Source: Pararobbsia alpina (GTDB lineage Bacteria; Pseudomonadota; Gammaproteobacteria; Burkholderiales; Burkholderiaceae). Taken from it: DNA of 64,000 nucleotides. Position 1 is the first letter of the stretch. Each line of letters starts with the position of its first letter. The notes beneath the pieces were generated by a model. The model was not told the origin of the DNA. It ran no database searches and saw only the letters and a program-made list of their open reading frames with translations. Shown in pieces: positions 16,150-26,506 of this stretch. Both the position numbers and the translations under genes were made by a program. The stretch spans positions 1 through 64,000 of the forward strand of contig NZ_CADIKM010000020.1 in the NCBI RefSeq assembly GCF_902859895.1, read 5' to 3'.

Positions 16150-17529
16150 ATGGTTAAAAGCAAGACGGTCTATGTCTGCAGCGCCTGTGGCGCGCAGTCG
16201 TCCAAATGGCAGGGGCAGTGCACGGCCTGCAATGCATGGAACACGCTGGTCGAGACGGTCGCCGATGCGCCGGGAAACGGCCATCGCTTCCAGTCGCTTG
16301 CGCAGCGGTCTCCCGTACGCAAGCTCGCGCATATCGACGCGGCCGATGTGCCGCGCTTCACGACGGGCATCGGTGAGTTCGATCGCGTATTGGGCGGCGG
16401 GCTCGTGCAGGGTGGCGTCGTGCTGATCGGGGGTGACCCCGGGATCGGCAAATCGACGCTGCTGCTCCAGTCGCTCGCGGCGATGGCGCGCGAGCGCAAG
16501 GCGCTCTATGTGAGCGGCGAAGAATCGGGCGCGCAGATCGCCTTGCGTGCGCAACGGCTCGGCCTGACCGAGCCCGGTTCCGGGGCTTCCGAACTCGGCC
16601 TGCTCGCGGAGATCCAGCTCGAGCGGATCCAGGCGACGATCGATGCCGAGCGGCCGGAGATCGCGGTGATCGACTCGATCCAGACCATCTATTCGGATGC
16701 GCTGACCTCGGCGCCCGGCTCGGTCGCGCAGGTCCGCGAATGTGCGGCGCAACTGACGCGAGTTGCCAAGCAGCTCGGCGTGACGATCATCATGGTCGGC
16801 CATGTCACGAAGGAGGGCGCGCTGGCGGGTCCGCGCGTGCTCGAGCACATCGTGGATACCGTGTTGTACTTCGAGGGCGATACGCACTCGTCGTACCGCC
16901 TCGTACGCGCGATCAAGAACCGCTTTGGCGCGGTCAACGAGCTCGGCGTGTTTGCCATGACCGATAAGGGGCTGCGCGGGGTCGCCAATCCTTCGGCCTT
17001 GTTCCTTTCGCAGCATGAGCAACAGGTCGCGGGCTCATGCGTGCTCGTCACCCAGGAGGGCACTCGGCCACTGCTCGTCGAGGTACAGGCTCTGGTCGAC
17101 ACCGCGCAGGTGCCGAATCCGCGCCGTCTGGCCGTGGGGCTCGAGCAGAACCGGCTGGCAATGTTGCTGGCGGTGCTGCATCGGCATGCGGGAATCGGCT
17201 GCTTCGATCAGGACGTGTTCCTGAACGCGGTCGGTGGCGTCAAGATCGCGGAGCCCGCGGCCGACGTCGCGGTATTGCTCGCGATCCATTCTTCAATGCG
17301 CAACAAGCCGCTGCCCAAGGGCCTCGTCGTGTTCGGCGAGGTCGGCCTGGCCGGCGAGATTCGTCCATCGCCGCGCGGCCAGGATCGGCTCAAGGAAGCC
17401 GCCAAACTCGGCTTCAGCGTCGCGCTGATCCCGAAGGCGAACGCACCGAAGCAGCCGATCGACGGCCTTCAGGTCATCGCCGTCGACCGCATCGAGCAGG
17501 CCATCGACCGCATCAGAGGGTTGGAGTGA
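16150..17529 (+). CDS. radA: DNA repair protein RadA
   Basis: RadA is a RecA-like branch-migration helicase that processes recombination intermediates. The 459 residues show the N-terminal C4 zinc finger (Cys10, 13, 24, 27), Walker A GGDPGIGKST (about 94-103), the RadA-specific KNRFG motif (IKNRFGAVNELG), and a C-terminal Lon-protease-like domain (VGGVKIAEPAADVAVLLAI). Length fits the family. It follows alr. Its 3' end overlaps the convergent ABC-F gene by 17 bases, an unusually tight arrangement. Confidence 0.96.
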   Translation: MVKSKTVYVCSACGAQSSKWQGQCTACNAWNTLVETVADAPGNGHRFQSLAQRSPVRKLAHIDAADVPRFTTGIGEFDRVLGGGLVQGGVVLIGGDPGIGKSTLLLQSLAAMARERKALYVSGEESGAQIALRAQRLGLTEPGSGASELGLLAEIQLERIQATIDAERPEIAVIDSIQTIYSDALTSAPGSVAQVRECAAQLTRVAKQLGVTIIMVGHVTKEGALAGPRVLEHIVDTVLYFEGDTHSSYRLVRAIKNRFGAVNELGVFAMTDKGLRGVANPSALFLSQHEQQVAGSCVLVTQEGTRPLLVEVQALVDTAQVPNPRRLAVGLEQNRLAMLLAVLHRHAGIGCFDQDVFLNAVGGVKIAEPAADVAVLLAIHSSMRNKPLPKGLVVFGEVGLAGEIRPSPRGQDRLKEAAKLGFSVALIPKANAPKQPIDGLQVIAVDRIEQAIDRIRGLE

Positions 17530-19504
17530 CGCCTGAGCGTGCCGCCGCCTCCAGCTCCTCCAGTGCTTCCTGCGCCTCGAGCCAGTCCGACTCGACCTGG
17601 GCGAGCTTGACCGCCACCTCACCCTGCCTGCGCAGCGCCTCGGTCAGGGCGCTTTTCTTCGCTGGCTCGTAGCTCGCGGGGTCAGCGATCAGGATGTCGA
17701 GCTTCGCTTTCTCGGTGTTGAGCTTTTCGAGTTCGCCTTCGAGTTTGTTGATCTTGTTCTGCAGAGGCCGGCGCTGTTGCGCGAGCTTCTGGCGCGCTTC
17801 AGCTTCGACGCGCTTCTGCTCCTTGCGTTCCGATGGATTTTGCGCGCCCGCAGCCGTTGCCGCGGTCTGGGCGCGTTTCTCGGCGGCGTGCTGGAGCAGC
17901 CAGTCGCGATAGTCGTCGAGGTCGCCGTCAAAAGGCTGGAGCCGATGATTGGCGACGAGCAGGAATTGGTCCGTCGTCGCGCGCAGCAGATGCCGGTCAT
18001 GCGACACGACGATCAGCGTGCCCTCGAATTGCGCAAGGGCCATGGTCAGGGCGTGACGCGTTTCGAGGTCGAGGTGGTTGGTCGGTTCATCGAGCAGCAG
18101 CAGGTTCGGCTTCTGCCAGATGATCAGCGCAAGCGCGAGGCGCGCCTTCTCGCCGCCCGAGAACGGCGCGATCGAGGAACTGGCCATGTCGCCGCGGAAG
18201 TTGAAGCCGCCGAGAAAGTCCCTGAGTTCCTGCTCCCGCGTATCGGGTGCAAGACGGGCCATATGGGCAAGCGGCGAGTCGTCGTGGCGCAGCGTCTCGA
18301 CCTGATGCTGGGCGAAATATCCGATCTGCAGGCCCTTGCCCGGACGAACCGAGCCGGCTAGCGCCGGCAGCACGCCCGCAAGCGTCTTGATCAGCGTCGA
18401 TTTGCCCTGGCCATTCGCGCCCAGCAGGCCGATGCGCTGGCCGTTCTGCACCGACAGCGTCACGCCGTCGACGATGACGATACCGCCCGAACCCGAACCC
18501 GAACCCGAACCCGAATCTGCGTCCACCCCGTCGACCCGATACCCGCAACGCACGTCTTCGAGCGTCAGCATCGGATTGGGTGCCGAGTCCGGCTCCCGGA
18601 ACGAAAACGTGAATGGCGAGGAGATATGCGCAGGGGCGATCAGCTCCATGCGTTCGAGCGCCTTGACCCGGCTCTGTGCCTGACGCGCCTTGGTCGCCTG
18701 CGCCTTGAAGCGATCGACGAAGCTCTGCAGATGCGCGATGGTCCGCTGCTGCTTCTGAAATGCGCTCTGCTGAAGCGTCAGTTGTTGCGCACGCAGGATC
18801 TCGAACTGCGTGTAGTTGCCGCCATAGCGCTTGACCCGAAGGTTCTCGATATGAAGCGTCACATTGCAGATCGCATCGAGGAACTCGCGATCGTGCGAGA
18901 TCACGACGAGCGTACCCGGGTAGCGCCGCAGCCAGTCTTCGAGCCAGACGATCGCGTCGAGGTCCAGGTGGTTGGTCGGTTCGTCGAGCAGCAGCAGATC
19001 GGACGGGCACATGAGCGCCTGCGCGAGGTTCAGCCGCATGCGCCAGCCGCCCGAAAACGAGGCGACGCTCGACCGTGTCTGCTCGAGCGTGAAACCCAGG
19101 CCGAGCAGCAGCGCTTCGGCGCGCGCGGGCGCCGTATAGCCGTCCGCATCGGCGAATGCCGCATGCGCTTCGCCTTCGGCATGCCCGTCGTGGGCCGCCG
19201 ACGCCGCGGTGATGCGCGCCTCGGCCGAACGCAGGACCACGTCGCCGTCGAGCGTATAGTCAAGGGCAGTGCGCTCGACGGCGGGCGTTTCCTGCGCGAC
19301 GTGGGCGATGCGCCAGGTCGGCGGGAACTGGAGGTCGCCCGCATCGGGATGCAGGTGATCGCGCAGCATCGCGAACAACGTGGACTTGCCGGCCCCGTTC
19401 GCGCCGACCAGGCCGGCTTTTTCACCGGGGTTCAGCGTGAACGTGGTGTTGTCGAACAGCGGCTTGGTACCACGTGCGAGAGAAACCTGATTGAAGCGAA
19501 TCAC
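17513..19504 (-). CDS. ABC-F family ATPase (ribosome-associated, YheS/Uup-like)
   Basis: This is a soluble duplicated ABC ATPase of the ABC-F class, which act on ribosomes or antibiotic resistance rather than transport. Two nucleotide-binding domains are present: GANGAGKST with SGGWRMRLNLAQAL and DEPTNHLDLD, then GANGQGKST with SGGEKARLALALI and DEPTNHLDLE. Between them is the ABC-F interdomain linker (QQRTIAHLQSFVDRFKAQATKA). The C-terminus is a coiled coil (about 570-650). I chose GTG 19504 because homologues begin MIRFNQVSLARGTKPLFDN; the longer frame adds 26 poorly conserved residues. A Ser-Gly hexanucleotide repeat is inserted ahead of the second domain. Confidence 0.92.
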   Translation of the reverse strand: MIRFNQVSLARGTKPLFDNTTFTLNPGEKAGLVGANGAGKSTLFAMLRDHLHPDAGDLQFPPTWRIAHVAQETPAVERTALDYTLDGDVVLRSAEARITAASAAHDGHAEGEAHAAFADADGYTAPARAEALLLGLGFTLEQTRSSVASFSGGWRMRLNLAQALMCPSDLLLLDEPTNHLDLDAIVWLEDWLRRYPGTLVVISHDREFLDAICNVTLHIENLRVKRYGGNYTQFEILRAQQLTLQQSAFQKQQRTIAHLQSFVDRFKAQATKARQAQSRVKALERMELIAPAHISSPFTFSFREPDSAPNPMLTLEDVRCGYRVDGVDADSGSGSGSGSGGIVIVDGVTLSVQNGQRIGLLGANGQGKSTLIKTLAGVLPALAGSVRPGKGLQIGYFAQHQVETLRHDDSPLAHMARLAPDTREQELRDFLGGFNFRGDMASSSIAPFSGGEKARLALALIIWQKPNLLLLDEPTNHLDLETRHALTMALAQFEGTLIVVSHDRHLLRATTDQFLLVANHRLQPFDGDLDDYRDWLLQHAAEKRAQTAATAAGAQNPSERKEQKRVEAEARQKLAQQRRPLQNKINKLEGELEKLNTEKAKLDILIADPASYEPAKKSALTEALRRQGEVAVKLAQVESDWLEAQEALEELEAAARSGVTPTL
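18486..18515. repeat. (CCCGAA)5 hexanucleotide repeat inside the ABC-F gene
   Basis: Five perfect CCCGAA units (TTCGGG on the coding strand) encode alternating Ser-Gly in an extra loop just before the second ATP-binding domain. Because the unit is six bases, copy-number change keeps the frame. Confidence 0.9.
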
Positions 19505-19574
19505 GTCGTCGACCAGAATGCGAAAACCGCTATTGTAGTGTTCCGCATCACCCATTACCGATAAGGAATAGTCG

Positions 19575-20057
19575 ATGGACACGATCTACTCGTTTTCCGC
19601 GCCCGCGCTCGATGGTTCGCTGGTCAGTTTCGAGCGTTATCGAGGCAAGGTCCTGCTGATCGTCAATACCGCGAGCGAATGCGGTTTCACACCTCAATAC
19701 GAAGGGCTGCAGAATCTCCACGAAAAATATCGCGAGCGCGGGCTCGCGGTGCTCGGCTTTCCATGCAACCAGTTCGGCAAACAGGAGCCGGGCGATGCCG
19801 CGCAGATCGGTGCGTTCTGCGAGAAGAATTACGGCGTCTCGTTTCAGATGTTCGACAAGATCGATGTGAACGGCGATGATGCCCATCCGCTCTACAAGTA
19901 CCTGAAGGACGAAGCCCCGGGCTTGCTCGGCCTCGAGGGGATCAAGTGGAACTTCACGAAATTCCTCGTCGATCGCAACGGCGAAGTGACACAGCGCTAC
20001 GCGCCGCTGACCAAGCCGGACGCGATGGAACGGGATATTGAGCAGTTGCTGTCCTGA
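19575..20057 (+). CDS. Glutathione/thioredoxin-type peroxidase (GPx family)
   Basis: This is a cytosolic peroxidase that reduces H2O2 and organic hydroperoxides. The 160-residue protein has the peroxidatic Cys36 in NTASECGFTPQY, in place of selenocysteine. Gln and Trp-Asn of the catalytic set lie in GFPCNQFG (Gln66) and WNFTKFLVD (Trp125, Asn126). Cys82 in FCEKNYGVSF is at the position of the resolving Cys in thioredoxin-dependent members, so it is probably a thioredoxin peroxidase despite the family name. TAAGGA precedes ATG 19575. It is divergent from the ABC-F gene, 70 bases away. Confidence 0.93.
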   Translation: MDTIYSFSAPALDGSLVSFERYRGKVLLIVNTASECGFTPQYEGLQNLHEKYRERGLAVLGFPCNQFGKQEPGDAAQIGAFCEKNYGVSFQMFDKIDVNGDDAHPLYKYLKDEAPGLLGLEGIKWNFTKFLVDRNGEVTQRYAPLTKPDAMERDIEQLLS

Positions 20058-20063
20058 AGGCGT

Positions 20064-20089
20064 GCATGGCGGCCCACTGGCTGCCATGC
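20064..20089. terminator. Hairpin after the GPx gene
   Basis: GCATGGCGGCC (20064-20074) pairs with GGCTGCCATGC (20079-20089), with one G-T pair, around CACT. It begins seven bases after the GPx stop. There is no T run, so terminator function is likely but not certain. Confidence 0.5.
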
Positions 20090-20210
20090 GCAAGGAAGCC
20101 GGCAGGCCCGGCGCGCTTTTCGGCGAGGGGCGAATCGCGAGTGGCGCATCAAGTTGCGCGAGCTTCGCCGAAGCCTCCTGCCGAGCCTTCGCGCTCGCGC
20201 GGCCCGCTCG

Positions 20211-21842
20211 TCAGAGCACGGGCGAAAACAGCCTGGCCATCGTCATCAGCATGCGGTGCCACAAGGGCGCCCCGCTGTATTCAGTGCGATCGATTTCGCG
20301 TGAGTGAGCGAAGTCTTCCGCGAGCATTGCGGCAACTCTATTCGCAAATTCGTGGTCGACCGTCAGCACAATGATCTCGAAATTGAGGCGGAACGACCGG
20401 TTGTCGAGATTGGCCGTGCCGATCGATGCCGTGTGCTCGTCGATCAGCATGACCTTCTGATGCAGGAAGCCCGGCTCGTAGCGATAGATCCGGATGCCCG
20501 CGCAAATCGCGTCGTGCGCATAGAGCGTCGAAGCCGCGAAGACGACGAAGTGATCGCGGCGCGCCGGAATCATGATCCGCACGTCGACGCCGCGCATCAC
20601 CGCAAGCCGCAAGGCGGCGAACACGGCCTCGTCCGGCACGAAATAAGGCGTCGTGATCCACACCCGGCGCCGGGCCGCGTTGATCGCCTCGACAAAGAAC
20701 AGCGAGGCGGTTTCCTGGAGGTCCGCAGGGCCGGTCGCCAGGACCTGGCAACGCATCGTGTGGCCGGGCAGGGTCTCGTGCGGCCCCTCTTCTCCATCGC
20801 CGGGCACCTGCTGGAGCACCGGCGGAGGCAGGGGAGCGAGTTTCACCACGGCTTCGGCCTGATCCGTCTCCGGCGTGGCCTCGGCAGACGCGTCGTCGGC
20901 CGCCAGGGCGACGAGTTCCGCGACGCGCTCGTCGAGTTCCGTCGATCCGGCGATCAGCGATGCGGCCTTGAATTCGGGCAGGCGCTGCGTGACCCAGTAC
21001 CAGTCTTCGAGAAACACGAACTGCACATGGGCCACAACGGGACCGCGCAGTTCGACATGCGTGTCGCGCCACGGCGAAAGCCGCTGTTTTTCCCCGAGAT
21101 ACTCGACACCGACATTGTGGCCGCCGAGAAAGGCGCGCCTGCCGTCGACCACCACGATCTTGCGGTGGTTACGGAAATTGAGCTGGAAACGATTGCTGAA
21201 TTTGCGTGTGGCAAAGGCGTGGATCTCGACGTTGCCGGCACGCAGTGTATCGACATAGGCGCGCGGCAGATCGGTGGAGCCGATGCCGTCGTAGAGAAAA
21301 TAGACCTTGACGCCCGCGGCCGCGCGCGCGAGCAGTTTGTCGCGCAAGGTACGGCCGAGATGATCGTCGCGCACGATGAAGAACTGGATGGCAATGTAGT
21401 GCTCCGCGTGATCGATCGCATCGAAGATCGCGTCGAACGTCGCAGTGCCATTGACGAGCAGGCGCAATTTATTGCCCGGCACGAACGGCATGTCGGCGAG
21501 GAAGCCCAGGGCGCGCACCGTGTTCGCGCCGAGCAGTTTCGCCGCATGGCCGCCGTCGCCCCCGCGGCCAGCAAGATACGCATCGCGTGTCGCCGTGCGC
21601 ATGCGCTGGTTGCCGAGCCGGCGCGCATCGACATAGCCCGAGAAGCGGCTGCTGCCGAGAAACAGATAGGGGATCAAGGTGAAGTAGGGCATCGCGACCA
21701 GCGCGACGGCCCAAGCGACCGCGCCCTGCGAGGTGCGGGTGTTCGCGACGGCGTGAAACGCGGCCAGTACACCGAGCACATGGGCAAGCAGGATCAGCGA
21801 GCCGATGTGCAGGGCGTCTGGGGTTATCCAGGAGGCGATCAT
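20211..21842 (-). CDS. Cardiolipin synthase (phospholipase D family)
   Basis: This inner-membrane enzyme joins phosphatidyl groups to form cardiolipin. The 543-residue protein has two N-terminal membrane helices (about 12-60) and two HKD motifs: HRKIVVVDGRRAFLGGHNVG (about 225) and HQKVMLIDEHTASIGTANLDNRS (about 470, shown across its His-Lys-Asp core). GxNxG/GxxN follow each. A charged, Pro-rich insert of about 55 residues (around 310-365, AELVALAADDASAEATPE to VLQQVPGDGEEG) separates the two PLD halves. Which Cls subtype it is cannot be settled from sequence reading. Confidence 0.9.
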   Translation of the reverse strand: MIASWITPDALHIGSLILLAHVLGVLAAFHAVANTRTSQGAVAWAVALVAMPYFTLIPYLFLGSSRFSGYVDARRLGNQRMRTATRDAYLAGRGGDGGHAAKLLGANTVRALGFLADMPFVPGNKLRLLVNGTATFDAIFDAIDHAEHYIAIQFFIVRDDHLGRTLRDKLLARAAAGVKVYFLYDGIGSTDLPRAYVDTLRAGNVEIHAFATRKFSNRFQLNFRNHRKIVVVDGRRAFLGGHNVGVEYLGEKQRLSPWRDTHVELRGPVVAHVQFVFLEDWYWVTQRLPEFKAASLIAGSTELDERVAELVALAADDASAEATPETDQAEAVVKLAPLPPPVLQQVPGDGEEGPHETLPGHTMRCQVLATGPADLQETASLFFVEAINAARRRVWITTPYFVPDEAVFAALRLAVMRGVDVRIMIPARRDHFVVFAASTLYAHDAICAGIRIYRYEPGFLHQKVMLIDEHTASIGTANLDNRSFRLNFEIIVLTVDHEFANRVAAMLAEDFAHSREIDRTEYSGAPLWHRMLMTMARLFSPVL

Positions 21843-21889
21843 CGGGTCAGGCGTATATCGGACATGACGAGCCTCGGTGGCCTTGTCCC

Positions 21890-22783
21890 TCAGTCCGGCA
21901 GGTCGGCGGCGCGGATCAGGAAGACGGCGTCGTCGCCCGCGCTCGTGGTCAACCAGCTCAATTCGAGGCCGCCGAACGCCGCCTCGACATGTTCGCGCTC
22001 GTTGCCGATCTCGACGACCAGCACGCCCTCGGGCGTCAGCCAGCGTTTCGCGCCGGAGATGATGCGCTGGACGATGGTCATGCCATTGGGGCCGCCGGCC
22101 AGCGCGATCGACGGCTCATGCAAGTATTCGGGCGGCAGGGCGTCCATCGACGCCTGGTTCACATAGGGCGGGTTGCTCAGGATCACATCGTAGCGCCGTT
22201 CGGGCAGCGGCTCGTAAAGATCGCCTTCGAACAATGCAATTCGGTCGTCGAGCTGGTAGTCCGTGACGTTGCGCTGGGCGACTTCGAGCGCCGGATGCGA
22301 AATATCGACGGCATCGATATCCGCGTTTTCAAACGCGGCCGCGGCGAGAATCGCGAGGCAGCCCGAGCCGGTGCACAGTTCGAGCACGGCGCCCACCTGC
22401 TCGGGATCGTCGACCCAGGGCGTGAGCCGGTCCTGCAGCAACTCGCCGATCAACGAGCGCGGCACGATCACGCGTTCGTCGACATAGAAGCGAAAGCCGT
22501 GCATCCACGCTTCCTGCGTGAGATAAGCCGCGGGTACGCGGTCGGTGGCGCGGCGCTCGATGATCTGCATGACCGCGGCAATCTCGTCTTCGGCCAAGCG
22601 GGCGTCGAAAAAGGGCTCGAGCGTATCGAGCGGCAGATCCAGGGTGTGCAGGATCAGATAGGCCGCTTCATCGTACGCATTGGTCGTGCCGTGGCCGAAT
22701 GAGATGCCGGCCTTGTTGAAGCGCGAGGTCGCGTAGCGGAGCAGGTCGCGCACAGTGGTGAATGGATGGGACGGATTCGGCAT
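21890..22783 (-). CDS. prmB: Ribosomal protein uL3 glutamine methyltransferase
   Basis: PrmB uses S-adenosylmethionine to methylate a Gln of ribosomal protein L3 during 50S assembly. The 297 residues contain SAM motif I LELCTGSGCLAILAAAAF and the catalytic NPPY in DVILSNPPYVNQASMDALPPEY (positions about 190-211). The ending AFGGLELSWL is typical of the HemK/PrmB group. The N-terminal extension (TVRDLLRYATSRFNKAGISFGHGT) distinguishes PrmB from PrmC. It lies downstream of dapE on the same strand, an order seen in relatives. Confidence 0.94.
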   Translation of the reverse strand: MPNPSHPFTTVRDLLRYATSRFNKAGISFGHGTTNAYDEAAYLILHTLDLPLDTLEPFFDARLAEDEIAAVMQIIERRATDRVPAAYLTQEAWMHGFRFYVDERVIVPRSLIGELLQDRLTPWVDDPEQVGAVLELCTGSGCLAILAAAAFENADIDAVDISHPALEVAQRNVTDYQLDDRIALFEGDLYEPLPERRYDVILSNPPYVNQASMDALPPEYLHEPSIALAGGPNGMTIVQRIISGAKRWLTPEGVLVVEIGNEREHVEAAFGGLELSWLTTSAGDDAVFLIRAADLPD

Positions 22784-22834
22784 GGTCGGTTTCAGGCTCT
22801 GCGATCTGCATCGCGGGACAACGGTGAACGGAAC

Positions 22835-23980
<1,146 letters not shown>

Positions 23981-23988
23981 TCAGGGAG

Positions 23989-24348
23989 TCAAAACAGGGT
24001 CGCGTACTCGTCCGCGACAAAACCGACGGCCTTCACCTTGCCGTCGACGACCAGCACGGGACGCTTGATGACCGACGGCTTGTCGATCATCAGTGCGATC
24101 GCACCGGCCGGTTCGGCGGCCGCTGCCTTGAGCGCGTCAGGCAGCGCGCGCCAGGTCGTGCCGCGGCGATTGAGCAGCGTCTCGAGCGGTACTTGCCCGA
24201 GCCACGCACGCACGGTCGCCGCATCGATGCCGACTTTTTTGTAGTCGTGAAACGCGAACACGACACCGTGCGACTCGAGCCACACGCGAGCCTTCTTGAC
24301 GGTGTCGCAGTTCGGGATGCCGTGCACGACGATCCGGTGCGCGCCCAC
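23989..24348 (-). CDS. ArsC/Spx family protein, YffB type
   Basis: This 119-residue thioredoxin-fold protein has the ArsC-like start IVVHGIPNCDTVKKARVWL, with Cys14 as the only N-terminal Cys, then the conserved FHDYKKVG and IKRPVLVVDGK segments. YffB members are thought to be glutathione-dependent thiol reductases rather than true arsenate reductases. It sits between dapD and dapE, two bases from dapD, which is a common arrangement in proteobacteria; the reason for the link to lysine synthesis is not clear. Confidence 0.88.
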   Translation of the reverse strand: MGAHRIVVHGIPNCDTVKKARVWLESHGVVFAFHDYKKVGIDAATVRAWLGQVPLETLLNRRGTTWRALPDALKAAAAEPAGAIALMIDKPSVIKRPVLVVDGKVKAVGFVADEYATLF

Positions 24349-24350
24349 GT

Positions 24351-25181
24351 TCAGTCGCCCCGCAGCAATTCGTTGAGACCGGTCTTCGAGCGCGTCTGCG
24401 CGTCGACCTTCTTGACGATGATCGCCGCGTACAGGCTGTAGCTGCCGTCCTTGCTCGGCAGGCTGCCCGCGACCACGACCGAGCCGGGCGGCACGCGGCC
24501 GTAGTGGACTTCGCCTGTTTCACGATCGTAGATCTTGGTGCTTTGTCCGAGGAAGACGCCCATCGAGATCACCGAGTTCTCGCCGACGATGACCCCTTCG
24601 ACGACTTCCGAACGTGCGCCGATAAAGCAGTTGTCTTCGATGATCACGGGGTTGGCCTGCAGCGGCTCGAGCACGCCGCCGATGCCGACACCGCCCGAGA
24701 GGTGCACGTTCTTGCCGATCTGCGCGCAGGAACCCACTGTCGCCCAGGTATCGACCATCGTGCCTTCATCGACATAGGCGCCGATGTTCGTGAACGAGGG
24801 CATCAGCACGACGTTGCGGCCGATGAACGAGCCGCGCCGCGCGATCGCGGGGGGCACCACGCGGAAACCACCGGCCGCGAAGTCGGCCTCGGTGTACGAG
24901 GCGAACTTGCTCGGCACCTTGTCGTAGAACTGCGAATAGCCGCCGGCCGGCATCACGGCGTTGTCCTCGAGACGGAACGACAGCAGCACGGCCTTCTTGA
25001 TCCACTGGTTGACGACCCAGTCGCCGTCCTTCTTCTCGGCGACGCGCAGCGTGCCCTTGTCGAGTTCGGCGAGCACGTGCTCCACCGCGTCGCGGATTTC
25101 CTGCGGGGCGTGCTTGGGCGCGAGCTCGGCGCGGTTTTCCCACGCGTTGTCAATGAGGGTTTGCAGTTGTTGGTGCGACAT
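24351..25181 (-). CDS. dapD: Tetrahydrodipicolinate N-succinyltransferase
   Basis: DapD transfers succinyl from succinyl-CoA to tetrahydrodipicolinate. The 276-residue protein has the N-terminal helical domain, then a left-handed beta-helix of hexapeptide repeats (about 105-235; [40 protein letters not shown]). The ending [17 protein letters not shown] is typical. Length matches the roughly 275-residue family. Start ATG 25181 lies downstream of dapC, from which it is separated by 110 bases. Confidence 0.97.
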   Translation of the reverse strand: MSHQQLQTLIDNAWENRAELAPKHAPQEIRDAVEHVLAELDKGTLRVAEKKDGDWVVNQWIKKAVLLSFRLEDNAVMPAGGYSQFYDKVPSKFASYTEADFAAGGFRVVPPAIARRGSFIGRNVVLMPSFTNIGAYVDEGTMVDTWATVGSCAQIGKNVHLSGGVGIGGVLEPLQANPVIIEDNCFIGARSEVVEGVIVGENSVISMGVFLGQSTKIYDRETGEVHYGRVPPGSVVVAGSLPSKDGSYSLYAAIIVKKVDAQTRSKTGLNELLRGD

Positions 25182-25291
25182 GGATAAGCCTGATTATGTT
25201 GGAAAGAGTGTTCAGCAGATTCGGTGTCCGGCCGCCAGGGGGCGCAGGCGCTCCCGAACACGGAGGGCGGGGCAGGATGCGCGCCCGCGCA

Positions 25292-26506
25292 TCATGCGGC
25301 CCGCGTCTGGGCCAGCCCTTCGCAGAACGCGACGATGCGCTGCGCGCCCTCGACGCATTCGGCGACGCTCGCGACCAGTGCGATACGCACGAAGCCGCTG
25401 CCGGGGTTGGTGCCGTGGGCATCGCGAGCGAGATAGGAGCCCGGCAGCACCGTCACATTATATTCAGCGTACAAACGGCTCGCGAAGCCTTCATCGCCGA
25501 GCCCCGAACGCCTGACGTCGACCCACAGGTAGAACGCGGCGTCGGGCAGCCGCACATCGAGCACGCTCGCGAGCATCGGCGTGACCGTGCGGAATTTTTC
25601 CGCATACATCGTGCGGTTCTCGATCACATGGGCCTCGTCGCCCCAGGCGGCAATGCTCGCCGACTGGGTGACCGGGCTCAGTGCGCAGCCGTGGTAGGTC
25701 CGGTAGAGCAGGAAGCGTTTCATCAGGGCGGCGTCGCCGGCGACGAACCCCGAACGCATGCCTGGTACGTTCGAGCGCTTGGACAGGCTCGACAGCACGA
25801 TCAGGCGCGTCCAGTCCCGACCGAGCCGGCGCGCCGCTTCGAGCGCGCCGAGCGGTGGCGCGCCTTCGTCGAAATAGATCTCCGAATAGCACTCGTCGGA
25901 GGCGATCACGAAGCCATGCCGATCCGACAGGGCAAAGAGTTCGCGCCAGTCGTCGAGCGTGAGCACCGCTCCGGTCGGATTGCCCGGCGAGCAGACATAG
26001 AGCAGTTGCGTGCGTGCCCAGACCTCGTCGGGCACGGCCGCATAGTCGCAGGCGAAATTGCGGGCGGGATCGCTGTTGGCGAACCAGGGCGTCGCGCCGG
26101 CGAGCAGCGCGGCGCCTTCATAGATCTGATAGAACGGATTCGGGCAGAGCACGACCGCGTCGGGCCTGCTGCCGTCGACGACGGTCTGTGCAAGCGCGAA
26201 CAGGGCTTCGCGCGATCCGGCGACCGGCAGGATCTCGGTGACGGGATCGACTTCGACGTCGTAGCGTTTCCTGAGCCACGCGGCGATCGCCTTGCGCAGC
26301 GCTTCGCTGCCAGCCGTCGCCGGATAGGAGGCGAGTCCGTCGAGCGATGCGACGATCGCCTCCTTGATCAACGCGGGCGTCGGGTGCCGGGGTTCTCCGA
26401 TGCCGAAGCTGATCGCCTTGTGCGCGGCGCTCGGCGTGACATGAGCAAATAGCGCGCGAAGTTTTTCGAACGGGTAGGGATGGAGCTTCTCGAGCAGCGG
26501 ATTCAC
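25292..26506 (-). CDS. dapC: Succinyldiaminopimelate transaminase
   Basis: This is a class I/II PLP aminotransferase that makes N-succinyl-LL-diaminopimelate. From GTG 26506 the product is 404 residues and begins with the family start NPLLEKLHPYPFEKLRALFA. The PLP Lys is in SSLSKRSNVPGMRSGF. Other landmarks are ISFGIGEPRHPTP and YVCSPGNPTGAVL. The longer open frame upstream adds 46 residues of low-complexity Arg-rich sequence and is not credible. It is the first gene of the dap cluster; smc starts on the opposite strand about 390 bases away. Confidence 0.93.
   Translation of the reverse strand: MNPLLEKLHPYPFEKLRALFAHVTPSAAHKAISFGIGEPRHPTPALIKEAIVASLDGLASYPATAGSEALRKAIAAWLRKRYDVEVDPVTEILPVAGSREALFALAQTVVDGSRPDAVVLCPNPFYQIYEGAALLAGATPWFANSDPARNFACDYAAVPDEVWARTQLLYVCSPGNPTGAVLTLDDWRELFALSDRHGFVIASDECYSEIYFDEGAPPLGALEAARRLGRDWTRLIVLSSLSKRSNVPGMRSGFVAGDAALMKRFLLYRTYHGCALSPVTQSASIAAWGDEAHVIENRTMYAEKFRTVTPMLASVLDVRLPDAAFYLWVDVRRSGLGDEGFASRLYAEYNVTVLPGSYLARDAHGTNPGSGFVRIALVASVAECVEGAQRIVAFCEGLAQTRAA

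Noticed and set aside
19575-20057. Selenocysteine-containing glutathione peroxidase
   Set aside because: The active-site codon is an ordinary Cys codon (Cys36); there is no in-frame TGA and no need for recoding.
20304-22166. 620-codon plus-strand frame opposite the cardiolipin synthase gene
   Set aside because: It is an antisense shadow in GC-rich DNA; the minus-strand product has both HKD motifs and membrane helices, while the plus-strand product resembles nothing.
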